Source of the DNA: Methylobacter luteus IMV-B-3098 | GTDB lineage: Bacteria; Pseudomonadota; Gammaproteobacteria; Methylococcales; Methylomonadaceae | DNA length: 64,000 bases | Assembly (NCBI RefSeq): GCF_000427625.1 | Contig: NZ_KE386569.1 | Coordinates: forward strand, 3,044,652 to 3,108,651 | Direction: 5' to 3' | Shown here: in pieces, positions 18,856 to 27,176 of the stretch | Layout of the letters: each line of letters starts with the position of its first letter | Position numbering within the stretch: the first letter of the stretch is position 1 | Position numbers and translations under genes: made by a program | The notes under the pieces: model-generated | The model's input: only the letters and a program-made list of their open reading frames with translations | What the model was told of the DNA's origin: nothing | Database searches by the model: none

Positions 18856-20127
18856 TCAAGCTTTTTCACTGATTTCGCCGCCTGGTTTTAGCAACGAGGA
18901 GCCCCGTTGTTCCAGCGCTTTGAGGTAAGTGGATTCATCATAGGGCTTACCGGTCTGCCAGCACCGGTAGAGGATACGTATCCATTTAAACGCCAGGGAA
19001 CGCACAGCGGCTTGATAGGTTGAGCCCTTTGCGCGCTGCTGTCGGTAATATTGGCCCGCCCAGAATGATTTATTAATGGTCTGTGCCGCCCACTCGGTGA
19101 AGGTTTGTCGAAGAAAGGTCGGGCACTCCCACCGCCAATGCACCCAATGTTTCTTACCACTGCGCTCCGTTACTGGCGCAACGCCCGCATATTTTTGTAA
19201 ATCTGCCGCACTCGGGTATCGATCTCGCTGCTCGCCAAACGCCACCAATAGCCTCGGCGCGAGCGATGAACCTGCGCCTGGCAATGCGCTAAACAAGGCA
19301 TAATCAGGATGCTGACAGGCGATTTGCTCAATGGCCTGGTCAAATTGTTTAATCCCTTCCAGAGTAACGCTTAACTGTTCGATCAATACCTGTGCCTGTA
19401 GGCGATAGGGAATGATAATAGCCTCATCTAAAGTTAACGGCGTTGCAGTTTTGATCGCTGCCAGCCGCTCTTCCAACACCTGAGGAAAACGCATGTTATG
19501 TTGATGAAAAAAGGTGGCCAGCGTATTTTTTCGGGCCCGTTTGACTTGGGCCAGCGTTGGCCATTGGCGAATGAAAGCACAGAATAACGGGGTATCAATA
19601 TGATCAAACCAGTCCAGGACTTGCGGATAATACTGCTTTAAGGCCGAACGCAGACGGTTGGTGAGACGGATTTTATCGTTAACCAAACTCCTTCTTTGCT
19701 CAACCAGGGATGACAAGGCTCGCATTTCCAGGCTTTGAGGCTGAAGGGGTTTAAAACGCTCGGGATGACGTAACAGTAGATCCACAGCGAATTCCGCATC
19801 CGTCGGATCATCCTTTGCCCTGCTCGGCGTAAAGGCTTCCCGATACTTGGCCAGCGTTCCAGGATTGATCGGATAAATGACAAAGCTATCAAATTTCTGC
19901 AGTGCATATACAATCGGACCTTTCGACAGTTCCACGGCGACCGCAATAGGTGAGCCAAACCGTTGAATTAAGGCTTGCGCCCAATCGTTGATCGATTCAA
20001 CTTGATGGGGAATCACTGAAAACTCCCGCTTCGGGCTGTCTGCCGCTTGAAGGCAAACGTCATGCTTTCTGTCGGCCCAGTCAATACCGACAAAAGCTGT
20101 AAACGATGGCTTGTTAAGGCTATTCAT
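18856..20127 (-). CDS. IS110 family transposase
   Basis: A DEDD recombinase of 423 aa. N-terminal RuvC-like part with FVGIDWADRKHDVCLQ, VELSKGPIVY and DDPTDAEFAVDLL; C-terminal Transposase_20 domain with the serine-bearing SALPGAGSSLAPRLLVAFG. The ATG at 20127 has GGAG seven bases upstream and is preferred to the ATG at 20166. IS110 elements insert under guidance of a bridge RNA from their non-coding end. The gene looks intact. Confidence 0.93.
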   Translation of the reverse strand: MNSLNKPSFTAFVGIDWADRKHDVCLQAADSPKREFSVIPHQVESINDWAQALIQRFGSPIAVAVELSKGPIVYALQKFDSFVIYPINPGTLAKYREAFTPSRAKDDPTDAEFAVDLLLRHPERFKPLQPQSLEMRALSSLVEQRRSLVNDKIRLTNRLRSALKQYYPQVLDWFDHIDTPLFCAFIRQWPTLAQVKRARKNTLATFFHQHNMRFPQVLEERLAAIKTATPLTLDEAIIIPYRLQAQVLIEQLSVTLEGIKQFDQAIEQIACQHPDYALFSALPGAGSSLAPRLLVAFGEQRDRYPSAADLQKYAGVAPVTERSGKKHWVHWRWECPTFLRQTFTEWAAQTINKSFWAGQYYRQQRAKGSTYQAAVRSLAFKWIRILYRCWQTGKPYDESTYLKALEQRGSSLLKPGGEISEKA

Positions 20128-20420
20128 ACCTGATCTCCGGCGGGGTCGATTAACCAAGAGAAACATGCCTGCCTGAGATCTGCGAAAGCAATATAGGTGA
20201 GCCGATGCCGCGGCAAGCCCTGAGTATTCGTTAGTGATCCCAAGCGCACCCGTGGGCTCGAAACCAAACCGGTGAACATCTAAATGTTGGGGTCGAATTA
20301 TTCGTAGCCCGCAGGTGCATGTCCTGCTTTACTGGCAGCTACCTGCCAGCTGTGCTGAGTATCACCTAAAACAGGACGGAAGGACTATAAAGGGTCGTTT
20401 TTTGCCTGTGGATTGACTGA
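20128..20420 (-). ncRNA. Candidate IS110 bridge-RNA end
   Basis: IS110-group elements keep a long non-coding left end, 5' of the transposase, that encodes the bridge RNA. The 290 bp here contain several short self-complementary stretches (for example around GGCAGCTACCTGCCAGC at 20335-20351) and no gene. The exact transcript and element ends cannot be fixed by reading. Confidence 0.35.
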
Positions 20421-20437
20421 CGTAGTTCGGCCGACGA

Positions 20438-20604
20438 GGGTGTGTCAAAACTCGTGACTACATCTATCTGAAGTGAAAATTACTCCACTAAACGGCTTAA
20501 AATGAGCGCTTTCTTAATGATTAGCTCCACAGTGATCGGTATTCAGCTCGATAACTGGCATAATTAAACCACTGACTTTTCGATTTTTACGTCTTGACAC
20601 ACCC
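20438..20604. mobile_element. Possible 167-bp MITE
   Basis: GGGTGTGTCAA at 20438-20448 and its perfect inverse TTGACACACCC at 20594-20604 enclose 145 bp of AT-rich non-coding DNA. Size and 11-bp terminal repeats fit a miniature inverted-repeat element. No clear target duplication. Confidence 0.45.
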
Positions 20605-20727
20605 TTGGCCAATCAGAGACATTCAAGAATTTCAGCGTAATGGCAGCTGCAATTCAGAAAGCTGTCGTTCAAAGTTTGAATTAAGACGTGGTGCGATGCG
20701 GTATCGACTTGAATGAAATGTCAGGCT

Positions 20728-20900
20728 TCATAGCTTGGCAATCATTTCAGGGATGTACTCGCGTTCTGTATATCCACCTACGAAACTCCAACCGGAAAGT
20801 ATGCTCCAGAAAAAGCTAAGAACTTCTTTAGTACCATCGTAGTCAGAAGACCAATTCTTAGCGCGGTAGAGAGCTTCTGATATACGCGTGATGAAGGAAA
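20728..20900 (-). pseudogene. C-terminal part of a two-TM protein gene cut by IS3
   Basis: On the minus strand this stretch reads FITRISEALYRAKNW and on to EYIPEMIAKL before a TGA at 20728-20730. Removing the IS3 element and one AAA copy joins it in frame to the N-terminal part at 22153-22705, giving a 240-aa protein. No family recognised. Confidence 0.8.
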
Positions 20901-20930
20901 TGATGTGTCAACGCTTTTCCGGACACATTG

Positions 20931-21794
20931 TTACACAGCTTTTTGCTGTATTTCATAGTCTACCGGTGACAAATAGTCATTGGCAGAATGCAGGCGTTCT
21001 CGATTATAAAAGACCTCAATATATTCAAAAATCGCCTGCTTAGCTTCCTCACGAGTCCTAAATTGACAGTGATGCGTCAATTCCGTTTTCAAGGTATGAA
21101 AAAAGCTTTCAGAGACGCTATTATCCCAGCAATTTCCCTTACGACTCATGGATTGAATGACGTGATGCGCCTTTAAAATAGCGCGATGACTATCGGAAGC
21201 ATATTGACTGCCGCGATCGGTATGCCATATCAACCCTTTATCTGGCTTACGCTGCCAGATAGCCATCAACAGAGCCTCATTGACCAGTTGTGCTTTCATC
21301 CGACTGTCCATTGACCAGCCGACGACCTTTCTGGAAAACAAGTCAATCACCACAGCCAGATATAACCAGCCTTCCTGAGTGGCAATGTAGGTCATGTCGC
21401 CGACATAATAGCGATCAGGCTGTGAGACTGTAAATTGTCTGTCCAGTAAATTAGGGGCAATCGGCTTGGTATGCTTGGAGTCTGTTGTCGCTTTAAATTT
21501 TTTCCTAGTTTTACAGGCCACTCCCGCCCGATTCATAAGCCGACCAATCCGTCGCCGACTCACCACGATACCTTGCTCAGCGAATTTCTTTTTAAGACGC
21601 CGTGTGCCATAGGTTCCTCGGCCTTTTTGAAACAACGTTTTCAGTATTACAAGCAATTGCTCATTTTCCTTGGCCCGCTCTGTTTTCGGCGAATTGAGCC
21701 ATTCATAATAACGACTCCGTGAAATACTCATGAACCGACATAGCACAGCGACGGGGAAGTCTGCGGAATGCTTGGCTATCCAGGCGCACTTCAC
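20931..21794 (-). CDS. IS3 family transposase OrfB
   Basis: A 287-aa DDE integrase: HTH_21 region (GTYGTRRLKKKF), then the catalytic core with YVGDMTYIATQEGWLYLAVV (first D), HTDRGSQYAS (second D) and NCWDNSVSESFFHTLK (E). The GTG start overlaps the orfA stop (GTGA); IS3 elements usually make the active OrfAB by frameshifting at this junction. It appears intact. Confidence 0.93.
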   Translation of the reverse strand: MKCAWIAKHSADFPVAVLCRFMSISRSRYYEWLNSPKTERAKENEQLLVILKTLFQKGRGTYGTRRLKKKFAEQGIVVSRRRIGRLMNRAGVACKTRKKFKATTDSKHTKPIAPNLLDRQFTVSQPDRYYVGDMTYIATQEGWLYLAVVIDLFSRKVVGWSMDSRMKAQLVNEALLMAIWQRKPDKGLIWHTDRGSQYASDSHRAILKAHHVIQSMSRKGNCWDNSVSESFFHTLKTELTHHCQFRTREEAKQAIFEYIEVFYNRERLHSANDYLSPVDYEIQQKAV

Positions 21795-22087
21795 TGCATT
21801 TCCTTCGCAAAGTACGCGGTGGCCTTTTTTAACAAATCCCGCTCCTGAGTGACTCTGGCTAATTCTTTCTTCAGCCGTTTAACTTCATCATAAATATGTT
21901 CATCCGTTCTTTCGATGGCAGTTTTCGGTTTTGAATACTTATTAATCCAAGTATGTAACGTATTGGGATTCAATCCTAAATCTCTCGCTGTCTGGGCGAT
22001 TGGTTGATCTGATTCAACAGCCAACTTAACAGCCGATTCTTTAAATTCTGATGTATAGCTATTTGGTTTTTTAGTTTGATCGCTCAT
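21791..22087 (-). CDS. IS3 family transposase OrfA
   Basis: A 98-aa HTH_Tnp_1 protein (SYTSEFKESAVKLAVES, then a leucine zipper with RLKKELARVTQERDLLKKA). It binds the element ends and supplies the N-terminus of the OrfAB fusion. ATG 22087 is chosen over GTG 22099. Confidence 0.92.
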   Translation of the reverse strand: MSDQTKKPNSYTSEFKESAVKLAVESDQPIAQTARDLGLNPNTLHTWINKYSKPKTAIERTDEHIYDEVKRLKKELARVTQERDLLKKATAYFAKEMQ

Positions 22088-22152
22088 TTTTAGACACACT
22101 ATCCTTTTCAGGTTATTTTAAGTTGTGTGTCCGGTTTAGTGTAGCCGCATCA

Positions 22153-22705
22153 AAAATACCTCGGGGTCTCGTATGTCTACGACACTAAGGGCGTGTTGAA
22201 ACTGATTTAACAGTACCTCGGCTTCGATAACGAGTTGCCTGAGCATAAATTCATCCATCGCGTTCGCGACGCCATGCCATTTATCTTGGCCAGGTGCATA
22301 GGGCTCTTTGAAGAAATCTCGGAATTGCCGTTGTTCCATTAGCCTGTCGACTGTTTCCGTGTTGTAAGACCCTTGAATGGCACCAACAAAGATTTGGATT
22401 ACCGAACGCTTAAAGGACTGGTAGGAGAATTGAAGGTGTCGCTTGATACGACTCTTACGCTCATATTCAGGGATGCGGACTAGGAGATAGAACATCCCGA
22501 TTGCGGAGAGCACGCCAACCGATAGGTCAAACGCGATTTGGTTACCTGTGCTGAATTGCTCGAATGCAGCGGCAACCATTGTCCCCTGTAGCCAAGGAAA
22601 AACCGGATCAGAACTAGCGGATAGCATCAGCCAAAGACAGATCACTGTCAGTACGGCTAGCAATACATCAAGCTTTGTCTTTGTATAGAACCGAGAGAGA
22701 GACAT
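22153..22705 (-). pseudogene. N-terminal part of a two-TM protein gene cut by IS3
   Basis: 184 codons remain. Two membrane helices (LDVLLAVLTVICLWLMLSA and FDLSVGVLSAIGMFYLLVRI) are followed by a cytoplasmic region ending ...VDIRDPEVF. Beyond it the frame runs into the IS3 end. Rejoined with 20728-20900 it forms a 240-aa protein of unknown function. The clean 3-bp duplication shows a recent insertion. Confidence 0.8.
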
Positions 22706-22807
22706 TGATAAAATCTATCGTTCAAGTTGACCGGTGGTACTTACTCAGATGAAGTCCGTGTTGAACGATTAGTATGACGCACGGATTGACTGACTGCTAT
22801 ATGGACT

Positions 22808-23044
22808 TTATGGTTGGGATAAACCGCTGAGGAGGAGCTCCATTTCGCTGATCTTCAATTGAGTTGAGGCTTCGTCGTACTTTCGACGCGCAATTGCCTC
22901 TTCAATTGCGAAGCGAACTGCAGGCTCTGTTGCTATATCTAGCTCATGCTCAATAAAATCAAGATTCTTTCTAATCATTTCCAATTGCTTCGAGTTGATG
23001 TCGATGATTACCCTGCACGCGTTCTCGTTGTAGAAAAAGGTCAT
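22808..23044 (-). CDS. Small helical protein of unknown function
   Basis: 78 aa, beginning MTFFYNENACRVIIDI and then two amphipathic helices rich in E, L and I. It precedes the IS-interrupted two-TM gene on the same strand (102-bp gap) and may be its partner. No family recognised. Confidence 0.5.
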   Translation of the reverse strand: MTFFYNENACRVIIDINSKQLEMIRKNLDFIEHELDIATEPAVRFAIEEAIARRKYDEASTQLKISEMELLLSGLSQP

Positions 23045-23412
23045 GTTTTTTTATATTATAAGTAGTTGAGAGTAAAAATATATATACGGGATAGATTCAG
23101 AGCCAAACAAAGTATTAAATAATTTTTGCTATATTATCTCATTATAAATGATATACGGTTTAACGGTTGTCAGCTATTTAACCCATACAAGCCATTTCAG
23201 CGATTGCCTGCAAGACCCATTAGGGTCGAACTTCACCTGTCGCGAATGACGCAGTTCCGGCCAAAAGTGGACGATCACGGATTCGACGCAAAGCAGTCTT
23301 TGGCGGTTAGCTACTGCCGAATGATTCAATGGAAAAACGAATCAGGGAGTTTGAGACTTGACCGCCAAATCTAGGTAGTAAGAAAATAGCAAGATAATTA
23401 CACAGTCATTTT
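23045..23412. other. Intergenic region upstream of the retron
   Basis: 370 bp, AT-rich on the left. It holds a copy of the dispersed AGGGTCG motif near 23221 and presumably the retron promoter. No gene seen. Confidence 0.4.
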
Positions 23413-24711
23413 TTGGAGCATGCCTTGGGCTTAGATGGTACCTCACTACTTGACCAGCCGCTAACACAGGCATGGCTAAACCAGTTTCGCATAGATGACC
23501 AACCTCGCGCAGCCGCGCTTTTAAGTAAGTTCGTGCTCGTGTCGCGAGACGAGTTCGCAACGGGGCTGCGTGACCTTGTGTCAGTTCGTTCCCAGAGGAT
23601 AAAGGGGCCGATTGCACTCTATGCGGAACGTGAAGTGCGCCACCGGCTCGGAAAACCTCACCGGTTGTTCAAAGAGTCAAGAATCAAAGTCCGCCGCGCA
23701 GAAGGTATTGGGCCGAAAGCCGTTGAGCCGACTAAAGCCTACGACCAGTCAGTTGGTAGTGAGGGCCTTGTTGCCCAATTGATTACAGAGCTTTGCCGGG
23801 AGAATCCGAAGAAATTCGTTAGCCACCCTGGCCCCGATACAATCAGAATGAAAAAAGTCAGAGGCTTCTTCGTTCTTACCGACCTCATAGCTTCCGGGGA
23901 ACGTGCCAACTCCTACTTATCTGCCGCTTGGCAAGTCCGTTCGGTGCGAAGCTGGGGATCGTGGGGGCTGCTTAAGTTCGAAGTCATTGCCTATGCAGGA
24001 ACTACCGATGGAACTAGGGTTGTACAGAAACACCGCTGCCGACCAACGGTATCCTCCATCGTCCCTTGCCCAACGGTTAGAGAGTGCTTCCCTAGCACAG
24101 AAGCCAATAGGATGGCCGGCTTATGTGTCTCATACGATCCAGTACGTCCACGTGGAAAAGACAGCCTTGGGTACGGAAATATTGGGGCGCTCATTGCGTT
24201 TGCACATGGAGCTCCGAACAACGTTCCCCGGATTTTTCACAAAACAGGACGAGGCAGTTCGGTGTGGACTCCACTTTTTCCATCTAGAGTAACGGCGGGA
24301 GTAGCTCCGCAAAACTTTGGCCGAAGCTTCTCAGCATCAATCATTGAGCATCGCCTAAAAGCGTTGGGCCAAAAGGTCCTGGCACGTTCTCCTGCAGCCC
24401 TATATGCAAGCGATGCAACGAAGAGAAAGCTTTTGCTTCTTGCTGCATTGCTACGCCGTCCGCGTTTAGATATGGCAATTGCTGAACGTACCGGACTGAC
24501 AACGATCGAGGTTGGTTGCCTCTGTACTGAGCTTGAGAGCCTTGGATGGATTGATTCTCGACGGCACTTAACAGACAGAGGCTACGGTGAGCTTTTACAC
24601 GCACGTGCTGGAGCTATACGGCAAGCGCAGAGCAGGAGCAAGGAAATGGACCATACCCAAAAAGTAGCGTATTATCCGACCTCGTTGAGGTCTCCTTATT
24701 CCAAAGTCTAG
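23413..24711 (+). CDS. Retron effector: phosphoribosyltransferase-like plus winged helix
   Basis: A 432-aa protein immediately upstream of a retron RNA and reverse transcriptase. FVLTDLIASGERANSYLSAA (residues 153-172) matches the PRPP-loop pattern of phosphoribosyltransferases (hydrophobic strand, then D, then S/T-G-x-R/T-A). Residues about 345-400 form a winged helix (AIAERTGLTTIEVGCLCTELESLGWID, followed by the wing LTDRGYGELL). This pairing is known for type III retrons, where the effector is a PRTase-like protein with a winged helix. The start is a TTG after GGAG-poor sequence and could be later. Confidence 0.65.
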   Translation: MEHALGLDGTSLLDQPLTQAWLNQFRIDDQPRAAALLSKFVLVSRDEFATGLRDLVSVRSQRIKGPIALYAEREVRHRLGKPHRLFKESRIKVRRAEGIGPKAVEPTKAYDQSVGSEGLVAQLITELCRENPKKFVSHPGPDTIRMKKVRGFFVLTDLIASGERANSYLSAAWQVRSVRSWGSWGLLKFEVIAYAGTTDGTRVVQKHRCRPTVSSIVPCPTVRECFPSTEANRMAGLCVSYDPVRPRGKDSLGYGNIGALIAFAHGAPNNVPRIFHKTGRGSSVWTPLFPSRVTAGVAPQNFGRSFSASIIEHRLKALGQKVLARSPAALYASDATKRKLLLLAALLRRPRLDMAIAERTGLTTIEVGCLCTELESLGWIDSRRHLTDRGYGELLHARAGAIRQAQSRSKEMDHTQKVAYYPTSLRSPYSKV

Positions 24712-24894
24712 ATGAAGCCCACTTTCTTCGGAGATGTCGGGAACCACATGGCGCTAACGCGCCATGACCGGGCGCAGATTGCTGTAAGCCCTATGATTAA
24801 GCTCACGCTTGCGGCTAAGGCCTCTCGCCACAAAGCTCGTGGCGGAGTCTTCGGCTTTGCGGCGAGAGGTCTCACCCTTCGGGTGTCAAAGTAG
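24712..24894 (+). ncRNA. Retron msr-msd RNA
   Basis: The gap between effector and reverse transcriptase is packed with hairpins. CATGGCGC/GCGCCATG (24747-24766, TAAC loop) suits the msr. A long two-part stem, CCTCTCGCC/GGCGAGAGG (24821-24829 with 24861-24869) and CAAAGC/GCTTTG inside it, suits the msd. A small CACCC/GGGTG hairpin follows (24872-24884). The a1/a2 pairing is not clear; ACTTT (24721) with AAAGT (24888) is one option. Confidence 0.72.
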
Positions 24895-26064
24895 ATGGCA
24901 GATTGGAAACCTCAACCCTATCGCGCTAAGGCGCAGTCTCTTGAAGTTGACCCAACGATTCTTGATGCGGCGGTTGCAGCTGGCAATGAAGTGGTCGCCA
25001 TTCACCCTTCCTTGCCGCCTATTTTTACGCTTAAGCATCTGGCATATCTGACTGACACAAAGTATAGCGTTCTTAGAATGATGGTCGGACGCCACATTGA
25101 AGAACCATATCGCGTTTTTAAGATCAGAAAAAGGCCGGGGCCAGATGGGGCTGCACGATTCCGGGTCATTTGTGCTCCGTCGCCTACGCTGTTAGCCGTC
25201 CAAAGTTGGCTGGCTCGCAAAGTACTTGTGCATGCCCGAACCAAGGTGCACAGTGCAAGTACAGCCTATGCTCCTGGGTGCAGCATTTTGGAAGCTGCAA
25301 GCCCTCACTGCGGATGCCGATGGCTTATCAAGGTGGACATCAAGAACTTCTTTGAGTCTGTATCAGAGATATCCGCCTATCATGCCTTTCGCTCATTGGG
25401 ATACCAGCCACTGGTTTCGTTTGAGCTTGCTCGTCTATGTACTCGAGTAGGCTCACAGACTCGGCATCGCGCTCATAGACAGTGGCAAAGGCATTTGCCA
25501 TCCACAAAGTCGAAGATTCACGACTATGTCTATTGGCGCCTCGGCCATCTTCCTCAAGGGGCGCCAACGAGTCCGATGCTCGCAAATATTGCGATGTACA
25601 AGGCAGATGGCGAGCTTACTGCTTGGGGACTGAAGCATGGTCTAGTCTACACCCGCTACGCGGACGACATGACCTTCTCCATCTCGGATGAGGGATTCAA
25701 TCGTAATAAAGCTGCTGCAGTAATACGTGGTATCTACAGAATTATCGGAAAGTACGGCTTTGCACCCAACGTAACAAAGACACAAGTTGTGCCCCCTAGA
25801 GCACGCAAAGTCGTTTTGGGACTCTTAGTTGACCAAAACGAGCCTAGATTGCCCAGAGAATTCAAAATGGGGGTGCGAATGCATCTCCACTATCTGAAAA
25901 GCCCCAAATTCGGGCCTGCAGTTCATGCGGCTAATCGGGGCTTCACTGCCGTCGCAGGTCTTCGCAACCATCTCTTCGGCCTAGTCGCATATGCGGCACA
26001 GGTGGAACCCGCCTACGGGACGCGTATCAAATCCGAGCTCGAAGCGGTTAAATGGCCTATCTAA
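24895..26064 (+). CDS. Retron reverse transcriptase
   Basis: A 389-aa retron-type reverse transcriptase that would make msDNA from the RNA just upstream. RT motifs in order: RFRVICAPSPTLLAVQSWL, LIKVDIKNFFESV (first catalytic D), LPQGAPTSPMLANIAM, and YTRYADDMTFS with YADD at 255-258. EAASPH at 133-138 fits the retron NAxxH region, and VVLGLLV replaces the usual VTG motif. No other domain. The length is normal for retrons and clearly shorter than group II intron maturases. Confidence 0.92.
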   Translation: MADWKPQPYRAKAQSLEVDPTILDAAVAAGNEVVAIHPSLPPIFTLKHLAYLTDTKYSVLRMMVGRHIEEPYRVFKIRKRPGPDGAARFRVICAPSPTLLAVQSWLARKVLVHARTKVHSASTAYAPGCSILEAASPHCGCRWLIKVDIKNFFESVSEISAYHAFRSLGYQPLVSFELARLCTRVGSQTRHRAHRQWQRHLPSTKSKIHDYVYWRLGHLPQGAPTSPMLANIAMYKADGELTAWGLKHGLVYTRYADDMTFSISDEGFNRNKAAAVIRGIYRIIGKYGFAPNVTKTQVVPPRARKVVLGLLVDQNEPRLPREFKMGVRMHLHYLKSPKFGPAVHAANRGFTAVAGLRNHLFGLVAYAAQVEPAYGTRIKSELEAVKWPI

Positions 26065-26252
26065 GCTGCTTCGCTTTGACCATTACAATCCCCCAGCGGC
26101 GGGTCCAAACATTAGCTCAGTCAATAAGTTAGCACGCAAAATATCTCTAATCCCTTTACCGAAAATCACCGAAAGTTAATGTGTATTACAACTAAGTGGC
26201 AGCTTTCTTTACCATGCTACGTCAGCTTTGGGTCAACTCGGACTTGCGCGAA

Positions 26253-26615
26253 TTAACTTTTTGAATTAAAAACCAGTTCACCATACCTCGCCTCGATCTC
26301 AGCGATTCGCTTTATATTTTCGCGGCCTTCGGGCGATGCCTTTAAATAGGCGCTAATGATCTGCTCAATCTGTTTTGATGTCAGTTCATCAATAGTGAGG
26401 TTTGGAATCATCAAGTGATACGGGGCTATTCCAAAATATTCTGCCAGTGCCTTGATGGTTTTCGTTGTGATGTTGTCTGTATTGTCGTGGCGCAATACAT
26501 TCGATATTGTTCGTTGACTGATACCGGTATTTTGAGCCAATGCCGCCTGCCTAATATTCCCGTGGTGCTGCATCAATAGCGATAGATTTGCCGCTATTAT
26601 TTCCGTTGTTTTCAT
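26253..26615 (-). CDS. XRE family phage-type repressor
   Basis: 120 aa with an N-terminal helix-turn-helix (IRQAALAQNTGISQRTISNVL) and a C-terminal helix. AAGGAG eight bases upstream fixes the ATG at 26615; a longer reading from 26744 has no such support. It lies divergent to a short terminated transcript (26697-26761). Probably controls lysogeny-like genes of the element. Confidence 0.8.
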   Translation of the reverse strand: MKTTEIIAANLSLLMQHHGNIRQAALAQNTGISQRTISNVLRHDNTDNITTKTIKALAEYFGIAPYHLMIPNLTIDELTSKQIEQIISAYLKASPEGRENIKRIAEIEARYGELVFNSKS

Positions 26616-26684
26616 TGTTTTTGCTCCTTTTGTCTTGGTCCATGCCTGCAGGAATATTTGCCCGGGCCTAGCCGAAATACGACT

Positions 26685-26690
26685 ATAATT
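26685..26690 (+). promoter_or_regulatory. -10 box of a short divergent transcript
   Basis: Perfect TATAAT between the repressor gene and a terminator. A -35 box at normal spacing is not obvious (TTGCCC at 26658 is 21 bp away), so an activator may be needed. Confidence 0.45.
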
Positions 26691-26696
26691 TGTTAG

Positions 26697-26761
26697 TGGA
26701 TGGATTACAAGCACGTTCACCGAAGCCCGCTGGTTCCCGAACATACCCCCCGGGCTTTTTT
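26697..26761 (+). ncRNA. Candidate small RNA beside the repressor gene
   Basis: About 65 nt between a TATAAT box and an intrinsic terminator (AAGCCCG 26723-26729 / CGGGCTT 26751-26757, six T). No credible small ORF with a ribosome site. Confidence 0.4.
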
Positions 26762-26876
26762 GTGTCTGGTGATCAGTGAAGAACCACCTTCATGCCCATC
26801 AAAAAATCATCGAATGACGTTACCCGGCATATCCTGTCGACGTATTTTTTGGCCGCGGCATGGTCCCCCAGGCTTA

Positions 26877-27176
26877 CTAACAATCATCTTTAACAATTTT
26901 CAATGATGATAGGATTAACGCCGGCCTAATGGCATATTCAAACCATCTTGTTAGCATGTGGATCGATTCTTTGCGGCTTTTAGTCCAAAAATTCAGCGCC
27001 AGAAATACAAAATCGTCATCAGCAACGATCTGTTTCGATACTTTGGCACCGGAATCCTTCATATACTCAGCAAACATGCTTTCACGATCGGCTTCGGGGA
27101 ATTGCTCGAGGATTTGCTTCACCGCGGCAATATGGTCTGGATGGCTTGCCGGTAATGTTTCAATGATGTGGCTCAT
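26877..27176 (-). CDS. Small protein of unknown function
   Basis: 99 aa, mostly helical, with an acidic N-terminal half (AAVKQILEQFPEADRESMF) and SRKESIHMLTRWFEYAIRPAL near the end. Its ATG overlaps the last stop codon of the decayed IS1595 gene (ATGA), so it may be read from that transcript. No family recognised. Confidence 0.5.
   Translation of the reverse strand: MSHIIETLPASHPDHIAAVKQILEQFPEADRESMFAEYMKDSGAKVSKQIVADDDFVFLALNFWTKSRKESIHMLTRWFEYAIRPALILSSLKIVKDDC

Larger units (their letters stand above)
20901..22152 (-). mobile_element. IS3 family insertion sequence
   Basis: 1252 bp, with imperfect terminal inverted repeats that start TGATG and share CCGGACACA at positions 19-27, and a 3-bp target duplication AAA (20898-20900 and 22153-22155). 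It holds overlapping orfA and orfB and looks complete. Confidence 0.9.

Noticed and set aside
26700..26906. 68-aa plus-strand frame over the small RNA
   Set aside because: Its 5' part contains the terminator hairpin and there is no ribosome site.
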